Of a stretch of DNA of 64,000 nt, positions 25,141 to 33,797 are shown piece by piece. The translations under genes and the position numbers were made by a program. The notes under the pieces were generated by a model. The model worked only from the letters and a program-made list of their open reading frames with translations, ran no database searches and was not told the origin of the DNA. Where the stretch lies: the NCBI GenBank assembly GCA_963663265.2, contig CAXXXM010000002.1, forward strand, positions 1,426,001 through 1,490,000, in the 5' to 3' direction. Numbering within the stretch: the first letter of the stretch is position 1; each line of letters starts with the position of its first letter. This stretch comes from JAEXOD01 sp963663265. Lineage in GTDB: Bacteria > Bacteroidota > Ignavibacteria > Ignavibacteriales > Melioribacteraceae.

Positions 25141-25642
25141 GCTTTTTCTCCTTTTCAATTATTTGATCAAGTACTTCATTAATTTTTGCAGGTGACATGG
25201 TGGGATATACTTCGTCGTTAATAACAACAACTGGTGCTAAACCACAAGCACCAAGACATGAAACTGTTTCTAAAGTAAATAACATATCGGGTGTTGTGCG
25301 TACTTTATAATCTAAGTTTAATTTTTTCATAATCGCTTCAACAATTGGAATAGACTCTTTTACATGACAGGCAGTACCATCACAAACTTTAATGATATAT
25401 TTGCCTTTTGGTTCTAATGCAAAATGTGCATAAAACGTTGCAACTCCATAAACTCTTGCTGGAGGCAGGTCTAACGATGTAGCAACAAATGTTAACAATT
25501 CTTCTGGTAAGTATCTATATTCTTCCTGAACTTCTTGTAAAATTGTTATCAATTTGTTGGGATTGTTGTCGTGCTTTTTTAGTATCTCACACACTTTTTC
25601 AAATTTTCTAAATGAATATGACGCATCATATTGTGAAGTCAT
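25121..25642 (-). CDS. hydC: Bifurcating hydrogenase NuoE-like [2Fe-2S] subunit
   Basis: A 173-residue NuoE-type thioredoxin-fold subunit. Four Cys ligands of a [2Fe-2S] cluster lie in CDGTACHVK (Cx4C) and VSCLGACGLAP (Cx3C), and the helical N-terminal segment YRYLPEELL is typical. It works with HydB and HydA to couple NADH, ferredoxin and H2. It overlaps rex by 17 bases and hydB by 20 bases. A good ribosome site (AGGAGA) precedes the ATG inside the rex coding region. Confidence 0.95.
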   Translation of the reverse strand: MTSQYDASYSFRKFEKVCEILKKHDNNPNKLITILQEVQEEYRYLPEELLTFVATSLDLPPARVYGVATFYAHFALEPKGKYIIKVCDGTACHVKESIPIVEAIMKKLNLDYKVRTTPDMLFTLETVSCLGACGLAPVVVINDEVYPTMSPAKINEVLDQIIEKEKKHEDVAC

Positions 25643-26300
25643 ACAAATTATCTCCTAAATTAAAATTATATTCCGTCAACTTTCGTGTAATAACAGCCAA
25701 GCTGTGACTTAATTGTGCATTTTCTACTATTATATTTTCCGGTACTTTAATATGTGTTGGGGCAAAATTCCATATCGCTTGAATTCCGCCCTCAATCATC
25801 ATATTAGCCAATGCCTGTGCGGCAGGGGCAGGAACAGTTAAAACTCCTATATGTACCTTCATTCTTGAAGTTAAATTTGTCAATTTATCCGTTGATAATA
25901 CAGGAACACCATGAATGAACTCTCCAATTTTTGCCGGATCGTTATCAAATGCCGCAACAAAATTCACACCATGTTGTTTAAACCTGTCATAACCTAACAT
26001 TGCTGTCCCCAAACTTCCTGCTCCAACTAAAAATGCATCTGTTATGTTATCCCAATTTAAAAATGATCTTATAGATTTTATTAACTCTGTTGTAATAAAT
26101 CCTGTTTTGGGTTTCCCCTCAATTCCTGTATATTGTATATCTTTTCTAACCTGTGTAGGATCTAAACCTAATTCGTTTGCTATTACTGTACTTGATACTT
26201 CTTCTATATTTTGTTCTTTTAATAAAGCTAATAGTTGCAAATACTTTGGAAGCCTTCTTAAAGTTGGTTCCGGAGTTGGCTTAGTCTTAATTTCTATCAT
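25626..26300 (-). CDS. rex: Redox-sensing transcriptional repressor Rex
   Basis: A 224-residue Rex repressor: an N-terminal winged helix (LRRLPKYLQLLALL, then SSTVIANELGLDPTQVRKDI) and a Rossmann NAD(H) domain with GAGSLGTAML. Rex leaves DNA when NADH is high and so opens fermentative and hydrogenase genes. Being first in the operon with hydCBA, it probably controls itself and the hydrogenase. A Rex-box-like site lies at 26340-26357, 40 bases upstream of the ATG. The ribosome site is GGAG. Identification is firm. Confidence 0.96.
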   Translation of the reverse strand: MIEIKTKPTPEPTLRRLPKYLQLLALLKEQNIEEVSSTVIANELGLDPTQVRKDIQYTGIEGKPKTGFITTELIKSIRSFLNWDNITDAFLVGAGSLGTAMLGYDRFKQHGVNFVAAFDNDPAKIGEFIHGVPVLSTDKLTNLTSRMKVHIGVLTVPAPAAQALANMMIEGGIQAIWNFAPTHIKVPENIIVENAQLSHSLAVITRKLTEYNFNLGDNLYDFTI

Positions 26301-26339
26301 TTTTTCTCCATTCAGTAAATTTATACCGATATCGACATA

Positions 26340-26357
26340 TCGAGAAATTTTTCACTA
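26340..26357 (-). promoter_or_regulatory. Candidate Rex operator upstream of rex-hydCBA
   Basis: Read on the minus strand, TAGTGAAAAATTTCTCGA matches the classical Rex box TTGTGAAATATTTCACAA at 14 of 18 positions, including the GTGAAA and TTTC cores. A 12-bp palindrome TGTCA-AG-TGACA (26384-26395) lies just upstream and contains a TTGACA that could be a -35 box. The matching -10 is weak. The arrangement suits repression by blocking promoter clearance. Confidence 0.65.
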
Positions 26358-26411
26358 TTAAAGTTATTAAAATGTAGACTTTTTGTCAAGTGACATTTGA
26401 CGATTTTTAAA

Positions 26412-28712
26412 TTATTTTTTTGTTTGTTTTTGAAAAGAAACAAGAAATTCCGAACCTTCTCCAACAACACTATTTATTGAAAGAGTTCCTTCATTTACTT
26501 TAATAAATTCTCGGCAAATTGTTAAGCCCAAACCTGTTCCCTTTTCGTTTGATGTGCCGATAGAAGACTCAACAGAACTGCCCGATACTATCATTGCAAT
26601 TTTATCTTTCGATAATCCAACACCATTATCAATAATCGATAATAGAACCTTGCCATTGTCTTCTTTACATTCAATTTTTATTTTACCATTTGTTGGAGTA
26701 AACTTAATTGCATTTGAAATCAAATTCCTTACAATTGTGGCAGTCATTTCTTTATCCGCACAAATAAAAATCTCCGGCTCAAATACTGTTTCAATTTTAA
26801 TCTGTTTTAGCTGAAAATTTATCATGTTTTGACTAATCGTTTCTTTGATTGTTTGAATTAAATCAAAAGAGGTAAAATTTGGGGTAATTTTTCCGCCATG
26901 CAAAGAACTCCACTTAGACAAATTATCTATCAATTCTACTAAATTTCGAGAAGAAGCTAAAAGAGTTTCAGATAATTTTTTTAACTCTAAATCCTTTAAT
27001 TCATCTGCATATTCACTTATTAACGAAGCAAAACCAAAAATACTTACAAAAGGATTTTTCAAATCATGGGCAATAATAGAAAACAGTTTATTTTTTGTTT
27101 GGTTAGCGTCTTTAAGTTCTTGATTTGTCGTTTCTAATGTATTGTTATATTCAGTTAACTTTTTATTGTTTTCGTCAATTGTAACATTTAGTTTTTTCTG
27201 TCTTTGCATTTGTATAATAATTATTATACCCCCACCTAAAACAATAAAAATTATTATTGTATAAAAAATCTGAAGATATTGATTATTAACAATTATAGTT
27301 TTTTGCAGTTCGTTTTCTTTTTTTAATTTTTCTTTAACAATTTCGGATTGCTGAACGGTTTTTCTAATACTGTTTTCATTAATACTGTTAATAATTGTTT
27401 CGTTAATAACTTTGTCCTTAAGTTCTTGAAAGTTTTCTAAATAAAATAAAGCTTGTGTAGTATAATTCAGTTTTTTGTACGACTTGTATAATATTTCGTA
27501 ACAATCTCTAATAATAACATTATACTTTTGTTTTTCCGAAATAGTTAATGCTTTTTTTGCAAATTCAATTGATACATCAAAGTTATTTAACGAGTAATTT
27601 AATTCCCCCGTTTTAAGGTAAGATAAAGCCTCTGTAAATTTGTCTCTTTGTACAACTGCTTTTGCAATTGCTTTGTTTAGATAAAACAGAGCAACTTTGG
27701 GTTTGTTAGTCAATTGATAAAGTTTTCCATACATGTAATATATATCCATTACATCTTTACTTCTCTTTAACTGAGCAAAAACTTCATCTGCTTTATCAAT
27801 AAATACTTTTGCAGCATCAAATTTATTTTGGTCTAAAAGAAGATCGGCATAACGTTTATAACTATATCCCAAACCAAATATATAATCAGAATTTTGCGAT
27901 AATTTTACAGCCTGGCTTATATAGTTTTCTGAAAACTCAAAATATTTAAGTCGCTGAAAAATCAAACCTAAATTATTAAGCACCAAAACCATTGTATTAG
28001 TATCTTTTGAAATTTTACAATAATCATAAGATTTTGAATAATTAATATAGGCATCATATATATTTCCCGATTTCCAATATAATACTCCAATTATATTATA
28101 TGCAGAACCCAATGAATTTGTATCCTTAATAAACTCTCGTATCTTGATATTCTGTTCGGCATATATTTTTGCCGAATCAATTTCTCCTAACTGCAAATAG
28201 TTTTGGCTTAGCGATTTATAAAAAACCACTTTCAATTTGCTTACAATTAATTTTGAATTGTTTAATATTTCTTTTATCAGCCTTACGTTTTCGTTATGTT
28301 TGGCAGAAAAATAATAATAGTTGGTATATATATTATAGTAATTAGAATATTTAGGACTATTAAAATTAGCAGGATTAACAAGATATAATTTAATTAAAGA
28401 AAAGATGCTGTTAACACTATTATATTTGTTAAAAACTTTAATTGAATAATCAAGCAAAGGTTCATTATCAAGCTGGGGATTATTTTTCTTATAGTAACCT
28501 TGCAGCTTATCCATCCACAATTTTACATTAACCGAATCCCCGGCTAAATAATATCTGTTTACATTATTTATTATTAATTCTACATTTTTTCCATCAACTT
28601 TAAGAGAGCTGCTAATGGAAACAGAATCAGAATTAAAAAATGCAAAAAGAGAATTATAAACTAAAAACAGAAGAAACCATTTCATAATAATATTTTTATT
28701 TACAAATTGCAT
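26412..28712 (-). CDS. TPR-repeat sensor histidine kinase
   Basis: A 766-residue hybrid-free sensor kinase. An N-terminal signal or membrane segment precedes about ten TPR-like helical repeats (residues about 60-430). A membrane helix at about 470-495 (FYTIIIFIVLGGGIIIIIQM) and a coiled linker lead to the HisKA motif FSIIAHDLKNPF with intact His and a full HATPase domain (NAIKFT, DNGVGLS, GTGLGL). The ATG at 28685 (MKWFLLFL) would give a cleaner signal peptide than 28712. No response regulator is adjacent. Its layout matches the 33798-36113 kinase on the other side of the chemoreceptor and the two paralogs. Confidence 0.9.
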   Translation of the reverse strand: MQFVNKNIIMKWFLLFLVYNSLFAFFNSDSVSISSSLKVDGKNVELIINNVNRYYLAGDSVNVKLWMDKLQGYYKKNNPQLDNEPLLDYSIKVFNKYNSVNSIFSLIKLYLVNPANFNSPKYSNYYNIYTNYYYFSAKHNENVRLIKEILNNSKLIVSKLKVVFYKSLSQNYLQLGEIDSAKIYAEQNIKIREFIKDTNSLGSAYNIIGVLYWKSGNIYDAYINYSKSYDYCKISKDTNTMVLVLNNLGLIFQRLKYFEFSENYISQAVKLSQNSDYIFGLGYSYKRYADLLLDQNKFDAAKVFIDKADEVFAQLKRSKDVMDIYYMYGKLYQLTNKPKVALFYLNKAIAKAVVQRDKFTEALSYLKTGELNYSLNNFDVSIEFAKKALTISEKQKYNVIIRDCYEILYKSYKKLNYTTQALFYLENFQELKDKVINETIINSINENSIRKTVQQSEIVKEKLKKENELQKTIIVNNQYLQIFYTIIIFIVLGGGIIIIIQMQRQKKLNVTIDENNKKLTEYNNTLETTNQELKDANQTKNKLFSIIAHDLKNPFVSIFGFASLISEYADELKDLELKKLSETLLASSRNLVELIDNLSKWSSLHGGKITPNFTSFDLIQTIKETISQNMINFQLKQIKIETVFEPEIFICADKEMTATIVRNLISNAIKFTPTNGKIKIECKEDNGKVLLSIIDNGVGLSKDKIAMIVSGSSVESSIGTSNEKGTGLGLTICREFIKVNEGTLSINSVVGEGSEFLVSFQKQTKK

Positions 28713-28733
28713 AATAATCTAACAAAATTCAAA

Positions 28734-30929
28734 TTAACGTAAAGAAACAATTGAGTCATTTCCCAAATTAAATCTTCCAACCAATTTATAAAGATTGTCA
28801 GTAAGCATATTTAATTCTTCAGCAGCCTCTGCAATTTTTGAAATATCGTGAGCTGTCTGCTGCGAAACATTATTAATCGATTCAATATTTTTACTAATTT
28901 CTTCTGCCGCACTTGATTGTTCTTCGGAAGCAGCTGCAACCTGATCAATTGAAGAAGAGACTTTATCAGTATTATTAATAATCTGACTTAACGAACTACC
29001 GGCTTGTGTAGCTAAGACTTTTCCATCATTAACACGTTTAGTGCTTAAATCCATTGCAGATACAGCATCGTTTGTATCGTGTTGTATTTGTTTAATCATA
29101 TCGGCAATTTCTTTAGTAGCTTTTGAAGTACGTTCGGCAAGTTTTCTTACTTCATCAGCAACAACAGCAAATCCACGTCCTTGTTCACCGGCTCTTGCAG
29201 CTTCAATAGCAGCATTAAGAGCAAGCAGGTTGGTTTGATCGGCAATATCGTTAATTACTTGCACAATTTCGCCAATCATTTGACTATTTGCACCAAGATG
29301 CTTAACAGTACCGGCAACTTGTTCAACAGCTTCAGAAATTTTTAACATTCCATCAACTGTCTGATTTACTACTTTTCCACCTGCATTTGCATTGTCAGCA
29401 GCGTCTTTTGAATATTGAGAAGCAGATTGAGCATTTTTACTTGTTTCATATATAGTTCTGGTCATTTCTTCAACTGCAGCCGCTACATCATTAGTTTGAG
29501 CACTCTGCTCGTGGGCACCTGTCGATATTCCATCAGCACTTACTAATATTTGACCACTTGCTCGTTTTGTTTGTTCAACACTATTAGTAACTTCAAAAAT
29601 CATTTCCTTAATATTTTGAACAGACTTGTTGAACCCTTTATACAATTCACCAATTTCGTCGTTTTTTTCAACTTCAACTTTAACCGTTAAATCACCTTGA
29701 GCAAATTTGTTCATTGCTGTTAAAAGAATTCTTGTCTTTTTTGCTAAGTACTCTTTTTGTTCATTTGCTTGATGTTCGGCTTCCACTGCTTGTTGAGCGG
29801 CTTGTTCAGCTTTATGTTCTTTTTCTTGTATGCTTAATATTGATTCTTTTATATTTTGAATCATAATATTGAACGAATTAGCCAAATTACCAAATTCATC
29901 TTTAGATTTAATATCTACACTAACATCATTATTCCCTTTAGCAACTTCATTTGAAACATAATTCAATTTAGTAATCGGTCTTAAAATCATTCTACTTACT
30001 AAATAAGTAATTGCAGCTATTAATATAAGCAAAACAAAAATACCGCCAATTATTACATTATTACGAGTTTCGGATACAATTGCATAAATATCAGATTCGG
30101 GAAAAGCAGCAACAATTTTATAATTCCAATTTGCGTAGGATGAAATTTCAACCTCCCAAACCTCTCCATCTGAAGTTTCTTTTTTATCAAAAATGTTTTT
30201 AATTTCATCTTTTGCTATATTATTTGATGCAAACACAATATGGTCTTTTTCGTTAAGAAGTGCAATTATTCCATTTTGCAAAATTCGTGTATTGGAAATA
30301 CGTTCACCAATTACACTTAAAGATGACAACATATATCCGGTATAAAAAACACCAACAACATTCCCCGATTCACTTTTAATCGGTTCGTATCCTGTTAAAT
30401 ACGGTTCTCCTAAAATATTAACCAACCCATAATAAGCAGACCCACTATTAATTGCAGCATAAGCTTTTCCATTAGGGTCTAAAACTGTTCCAATTGCTCT
30501 ACTTCCATCAGCTTTTTGAACGTTAGTACTTACTCTTAAATAATCACTTCCTCTTTTAACAAAAAAGGTGGCTGTTCCGCCAACTAATCTTTTTACTCTA
30601 TCAACAATTCCATAATTAAGATTTATTTGTGAACTACCAAAAACTAATAATGGATCCCCATTTGAATCTTCTCCTTTAATTTCCGGTTTGCCCAAAGACT
30701 TACTTTGTTCAATAAGAACATTCATTCCATTTTTTACTTGTTCTAAAACCAAGTTGTTTGTAAGATCAATTTCTTCTATAATTTTTCCGGTAGTTAATTC
30801 GATTTGTTTTTCAGAATCGTTTCTAATTAATTGTTCTGAACTATCAGATATATATTTAACAGATAAAATAATTACAAGTGAAATAATTAAAATTGTAGGC
30901 AAAAGAAATCGAATTGCCAATTTATTCAT
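28734..30929 (-). CDS. Methyl-accepting chemotaxis protein with extracytoplasmic Cache-type domain
   Basis: A 731-residue chemoreceptor. TM1 lies at about 7-27, an extracytoplasmic sensor region of about 265 residues follows (Cache type, with GEPYLTGYEPIKSESGNVVG), TM2 at about 293-313, then HAMP and a second HAMP-like segment (GDLTVKVEVEKNDEIGELY). A coiled-coil signalling domain carries the conserved tip DQTNLLALNAAIEAARAGE, then GRGFAVVADEVRKLAERT. No C-terminal CheR-binding pentapeptide is seen. No che genes occur in the window. It begins 21 bases upstream of the TPR kinase on the same strand, so the two may be co-transcribed. Confidence 0.93.
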   Translation of the reverse strand: MNKLAIRFLLPTILIISLVIILSVKYISDSSEQLIRNDSEKQIELTTGKIIEEIDLTNNLVLEQVKNGMNVLIEQSKSLGKPEIKGEDSNGDPLLVFGSSQINLNYGIVDRVKRLVGGTATFFVKRGSDYLRVSTNVQKADGSRAIGTVLDPNGKAYAAINSGSAYYGLVNILGEPYLTGYEPIKSESGNVVGVFYTGYMLSSLSVIGERISNTRILQNGIIALLNEKDHIVFASNNIAKDEIKNIFDKKETSDGEVWEVEISSYANWNYKIVAAFPESDIYAIVSETRNNVIIGGIFVLLILIAAITYLVSRMILRPITKLNYVSNEVAKGNNDVSVDIKSKDEFGNLANSFNIMIQNIKESILSIQEKEHKAEQAAQQAVEAEHQANEQKEYLAKKTRILLTAMNKFAQGDLTVKVEVEKNDEIGELYKGFNKSVQNIKEMIFEVTNSVEQTKRASGQILVSADGISTGAHEQSAQTNDVAAAVEEMTRTIYETSKNAQSASQYSKDAADNANAGGKVVNQTVDGMLKISEAVEQVAGTVKHLGANSQMIGEIVQVINDIADQTNLLALNAAIEAARAGEQGRGFAVVADEVRKLAERTSKATKEIADMIKQIQHDTNDAVSAMDLSTKRVNDGKVLATQAGSSLSQIINNTDKVSSSIDQVAAASEEQSSAAEEISKNIESINNVSQQTAHDISKIAEAAEELNMLTDNLYKLVGRFNLGNDSIVSLR

Positions 30930-31239
30930 AATAAAACTCCCTTATAAATGAAATAATAATAATATAGTCAATAAATTTAATAAATAAATAATATTCATAC
31001 TACTTATTATCGAACAGAAAAATTTAAACTTAAACTTTTATGTTTTAATATTTACAACAATTGGATTTTTCCTAAAAATATGAATAATTAATTTACTAAT
31101 AAATAAATATTAGTGTAATAAGGTGAAAAATATTTAAATTAACAGATAAGTGTAATAAAATTATTTAAGATTTTTAATAATTATACGATAATGATATTGT
31201 ATTTTAAAATGAAATCAAACTGATATATTTGGAGAAAGA
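30930..31239. other. AT-rich divergent intergenic region
   Basis: These 310 bases separate the divergent chemoreceptor and the first unknown paralog. The DNA is extremely A+T-rich with no gene, no clear hairpin and no repeat that I can support. It presumably holds both promoters. The only firm signal is a ribosome site (GGAGAAAG) before the ATG at 31240. Confidence 0.6.
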
Positions 31240-32310
31240 ATGAAAAAGAAATCGATAGCTTATGTGGTTATTTCAATTATAATTATTATTGCAGTTGTTT
31301 TTTTAGCAACAAACAATTTTACAGGAAATGTTAACAATTTAAGCGGCACAATTGGAAAAGTAGAAAAATATCGTAAAGTACAATTAACCGAACAAGATAT
31401 AAAACTTCGCAACGATTTATTAACAGATACATCAGAGGTTTCTAAGTCTATTAAAGGATTATTGATATTTAATAGTTTTAGTTTAAAATTAAAAGATGGT
31501 ATTGATAAATGGACAAATGAATTAAAGTCAAAAACATCAAAAGAATTTGAACCAACAATTGCAATTTTAAGTGATTATTCAAAATTTATTAACGATAATT
31601 CAAAAACGGTAGAAGATGCCCTTTTGTTTTTGTTAGACGTTTATAATGGAGATACAACCGAAGCAAGTGCAAATATGACTGTTAAAATTAAAAAATTTGA
31701 TAGTTTTGTTGAACAATTAATTAAAAAGGATTCACTACTTGCAGAAGTTATTCCGGGATTTGATAAAGAAATAAAAGCAAGAACAAAAGCAAATGATTCA
31801 AAAGAGGCAATTCAAACTTTAGTAAATATTAAAGAACAATTTGCAATTAATGCTATGCCGTTAGCTTTAGTTTTAGGGAACAAACAATTAATTGGTGTAA
31901 TGAGCAATACTGTTATTTCCAATACTGCCAACTTTGGCTTATCGTGTTTATCAGAATGGATAAATTCAAAAGCCATTGTAGGCTCTAAACCACTTGGTAC
32001 AATTGTATTTGAAGGAATTCAATTGGAAGCAATACGTACAGGATTTACAGGCAGTATAAAATCTTCATTCAATTCTATTACAAGCATTAACTCTGCAGTT
32101 AATAATGTTGGCTCAAAATCTAATCTTTCCGGTATAGAGATTTGTTCAATGCAATCATTAGGCATAATTTACATACACAACTTTAGTAACAGCTTAGGTT
32201 GTGGAAGTAGTGCAAAGTTAGGGCTCAACGACCTTAGCTCTTTAATTAATAGCTCTTTGAATAACGTGGTTAAAGCTAAATTAAGTGCAAAACTCGGAAT
32301 GGTTAATTAA
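31240..32310 (+). CDS. Membrane-anchored protein of unknown family, paralog 1
   Basis: A 356-residue protein with a single N-terminal membrane helix (residues about 6-24) and an extracytoplasmic, mostly helical body. It shares strong similarity along its length with the next gene: LSGTIGKVEKYRKVQLTE is identical in both, followed by DIKLRNDL, and TVEDALLFL and DVYNGDTTEAS also recur. The C-terminal third is Ser/Asn-rich and less conserved. I recognise no known family. A good ribosome site precedes the ATG. The gene is divergent from a chemoreceptor, so a ligand-binding or signalling role is possible but unproven. Confidence 0.85.
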   Translation: MKKKSIAYVVISIIIIIAVVFLATNNFTGNVNNLSGTIGKVEKYRKVQLTEQDIKLRNDLLTDTSEVSKSIKGLLIFNSFSLKLKDGIDKWTNELKSKTSKEFEPTIAILSDYSKFINDNSKTVEDALLFLLDVYNGDTTEASANMTVKIKKFDSFVEQLIKKDSLLAEVIPGFDKEIKARTKANDSKEAIQTLVNIKEQFAINAMPLALVLGNKQLIGVMSNTVISNTANFGLSCLSEWINSKAIVGSKPLGTIVFEGIQLEAIRTGFTGSIKSSFNSITSINSAVNNVGSKSNLSGIEICSMQSLGIIYIHNFSNSLGCGSSAKLGLNDLSSLINSSLNNVVKAKLSAKLGMVN

Positions 32311-32532
32311 GGATTTTTTCTTAATATAATTTTGTAAATCCAAAAAAAATGGTGGATATTTAAAAATGAAGAACAATGTATAGATTGGTTTGTTTTGTCA
32401 TTTTGTTAATAATTGTAAAAGATGTTTAGTTAAGAAACAACTTAACGACAGATATAAGGATTTTTACTATTTCAAAGTTTTATTTTATAAATATAAACCT
32501 ATACAATAAGTTATGTAAGTTATGGAGGAAAA

Positions 32533-33615
32533 ATGAAAAGTAAGCACGTTGTTTATGCAATTTTATCGTTAATAATTGTGTTGGTAATTGTATTTATTTC
32601 TATTAACAAATCTAACAGTAGTACAAGTGATTTAAGCGGAACAATAGGTAAAGTCGAAAAATACCGAAAAGTTCAATTAACTGAAGAGGATATTAAGCTT
32701 AGAAACGATTTAATGACTGATACCTCCCAAATTTCAAACTCTATTAAAGGTCTTTTGTTATTTAATGATTTTTGTATAACATTTACAAAAAACAATAACG
32801 AAATACGCCAACAAATGAAATACAATTATTCGCCTGAGTTTAACAAAACATTAGCATTTTTAGACAGTTATTCAAATTTCATAAAAGAGAACACTAAAAC
32901 TGTTGAAGATGCATTGTTATTTTTATTTGATGTCTATAATGGAGACACAACAGAAGCAAGTGTTAATACAACTCCTAAATTAAAAAAATTCAATGCATTT
33001 GTAAGCGAACTTTTATCGAAAGACTCTTTGTTAACTAATGTTTTATTTGAGTTTGACAAGGAATTTAAAGGATTAAAAAATTCCAAAGTTCCAAAAGAAG
33101 TAATTAGTGAACTCGTTAATGCTAAAGAACGATTTGCTATTAACGCTCTACCGCTATCTATTATTTTAGGCAATGCCAATATGGGAACTATTTTATGGAA
33201 CACTACTATTTCAAATGCTGAAAATCTAAAGTATTATTTTGCGGGAAAACCAAGTTTACAAGCCGGATTTACTGCAAAACCATTGGGAAAAATAGTCTTT
33301 ACCGGTATTGAATTAGAAGCATTAAAAATGATTTATAGTAAAAACAATGGTTTGAATTTCATTTATATTAGTAACTCTTCCAAAGACTTACAAGCAATAA
33401 ACAATTCTCAAACTACTCTTCAATATGGTCCTGTGGAAATGGCAAGGATGATTTCGAGTGGAACGGCTGTTTATGCTGCATTTAATCATCTTGAAGGTCT
33501 CATAATTATTCGCAGTTCAGAACTCAATGGAAAATCTCTTTCCGGGTTATTAAGCAATAACACAACCAGTTTAGCTTTATACTCAAAAATGCAGGCTAAA
33601 TTGGGTGCCTGGTAA
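32533..33615 (+). CDS. Membrane-anchored protein of unknown family, paralog 2
   Basis: A 360-residue tandem paralog of the preceding gene, with an N-terminal membrane helix (residues about 7-25) and an identical LSGTIGKVEKYRKVQLTE block just outside the membrane. Conserved blocks continue through FAINALPLSIILGN at about residue 205, after which the two diverge. A strong ribosome site (GGAGG) precedes the ATG and a terminator follows the stop. The 222-base gap from paralog 1 suggests that it may have its own promoter. Function unknown. Confidence 0.85.
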   Translation: MKSKHVVYAILSLIIVLVIVFISINKSNSSTSDLSGTIGKVEKYRKVQLTEEDIKLRNDLMTDTSQISNSIKGLLLFNDFCITFTKNNNEIRQQMKYNYSPEFNKTLAFLDSYSNFIKENTKTVEDALLFLFDVYNGDTTEASVNTTPKLKKFNAFVSELLSKDSLLTNVLFEFDKEFKGLKNSKVPKEVISELVNAKERFAINALPLSIILGNANMGTILWNTTISNAENLKYYFAGKPSLQAGFTAKPLGKIVFTGIELEALKMIYSKNNGLNFIYISNSSKDLQAINNSQTTLQYGPVEMARMISSGTAVYAAFNHLEGLIIIRSSELNGKSLSGLLSNNTTSLALYSKMQAKLGAW

Positions 33616-33635
33616 AATTTAATAAATTTTTATTC

Positions 33636-33659
33636 AAAAGCCTTATTATTAAGGCTTTT
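33636..33659 (+). terminator. Intrinsic terminator after paralog 2
   Basis: AAAAGCCTT (33636-33644) / AAGGCTTTT (33651-33659), 9 perfect pairs with an ATTATT loop, followed by TTGTTTTTTT. It lies 20 bases after the stop codon and closes the two-paralog unit. Confidence 0.88.
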
Positions 33660-33797
33660 TGTTTTTTTAAATAGTATTTTAAATAATAAATAAATTTATA
33701 TTAAACTATTCAATCATTTTTTCGACTATAATTTATTGATTTAAATATTATAGATGGGTTATTGTTTCATATATAATATGAACTTAAAGCAGAAATT

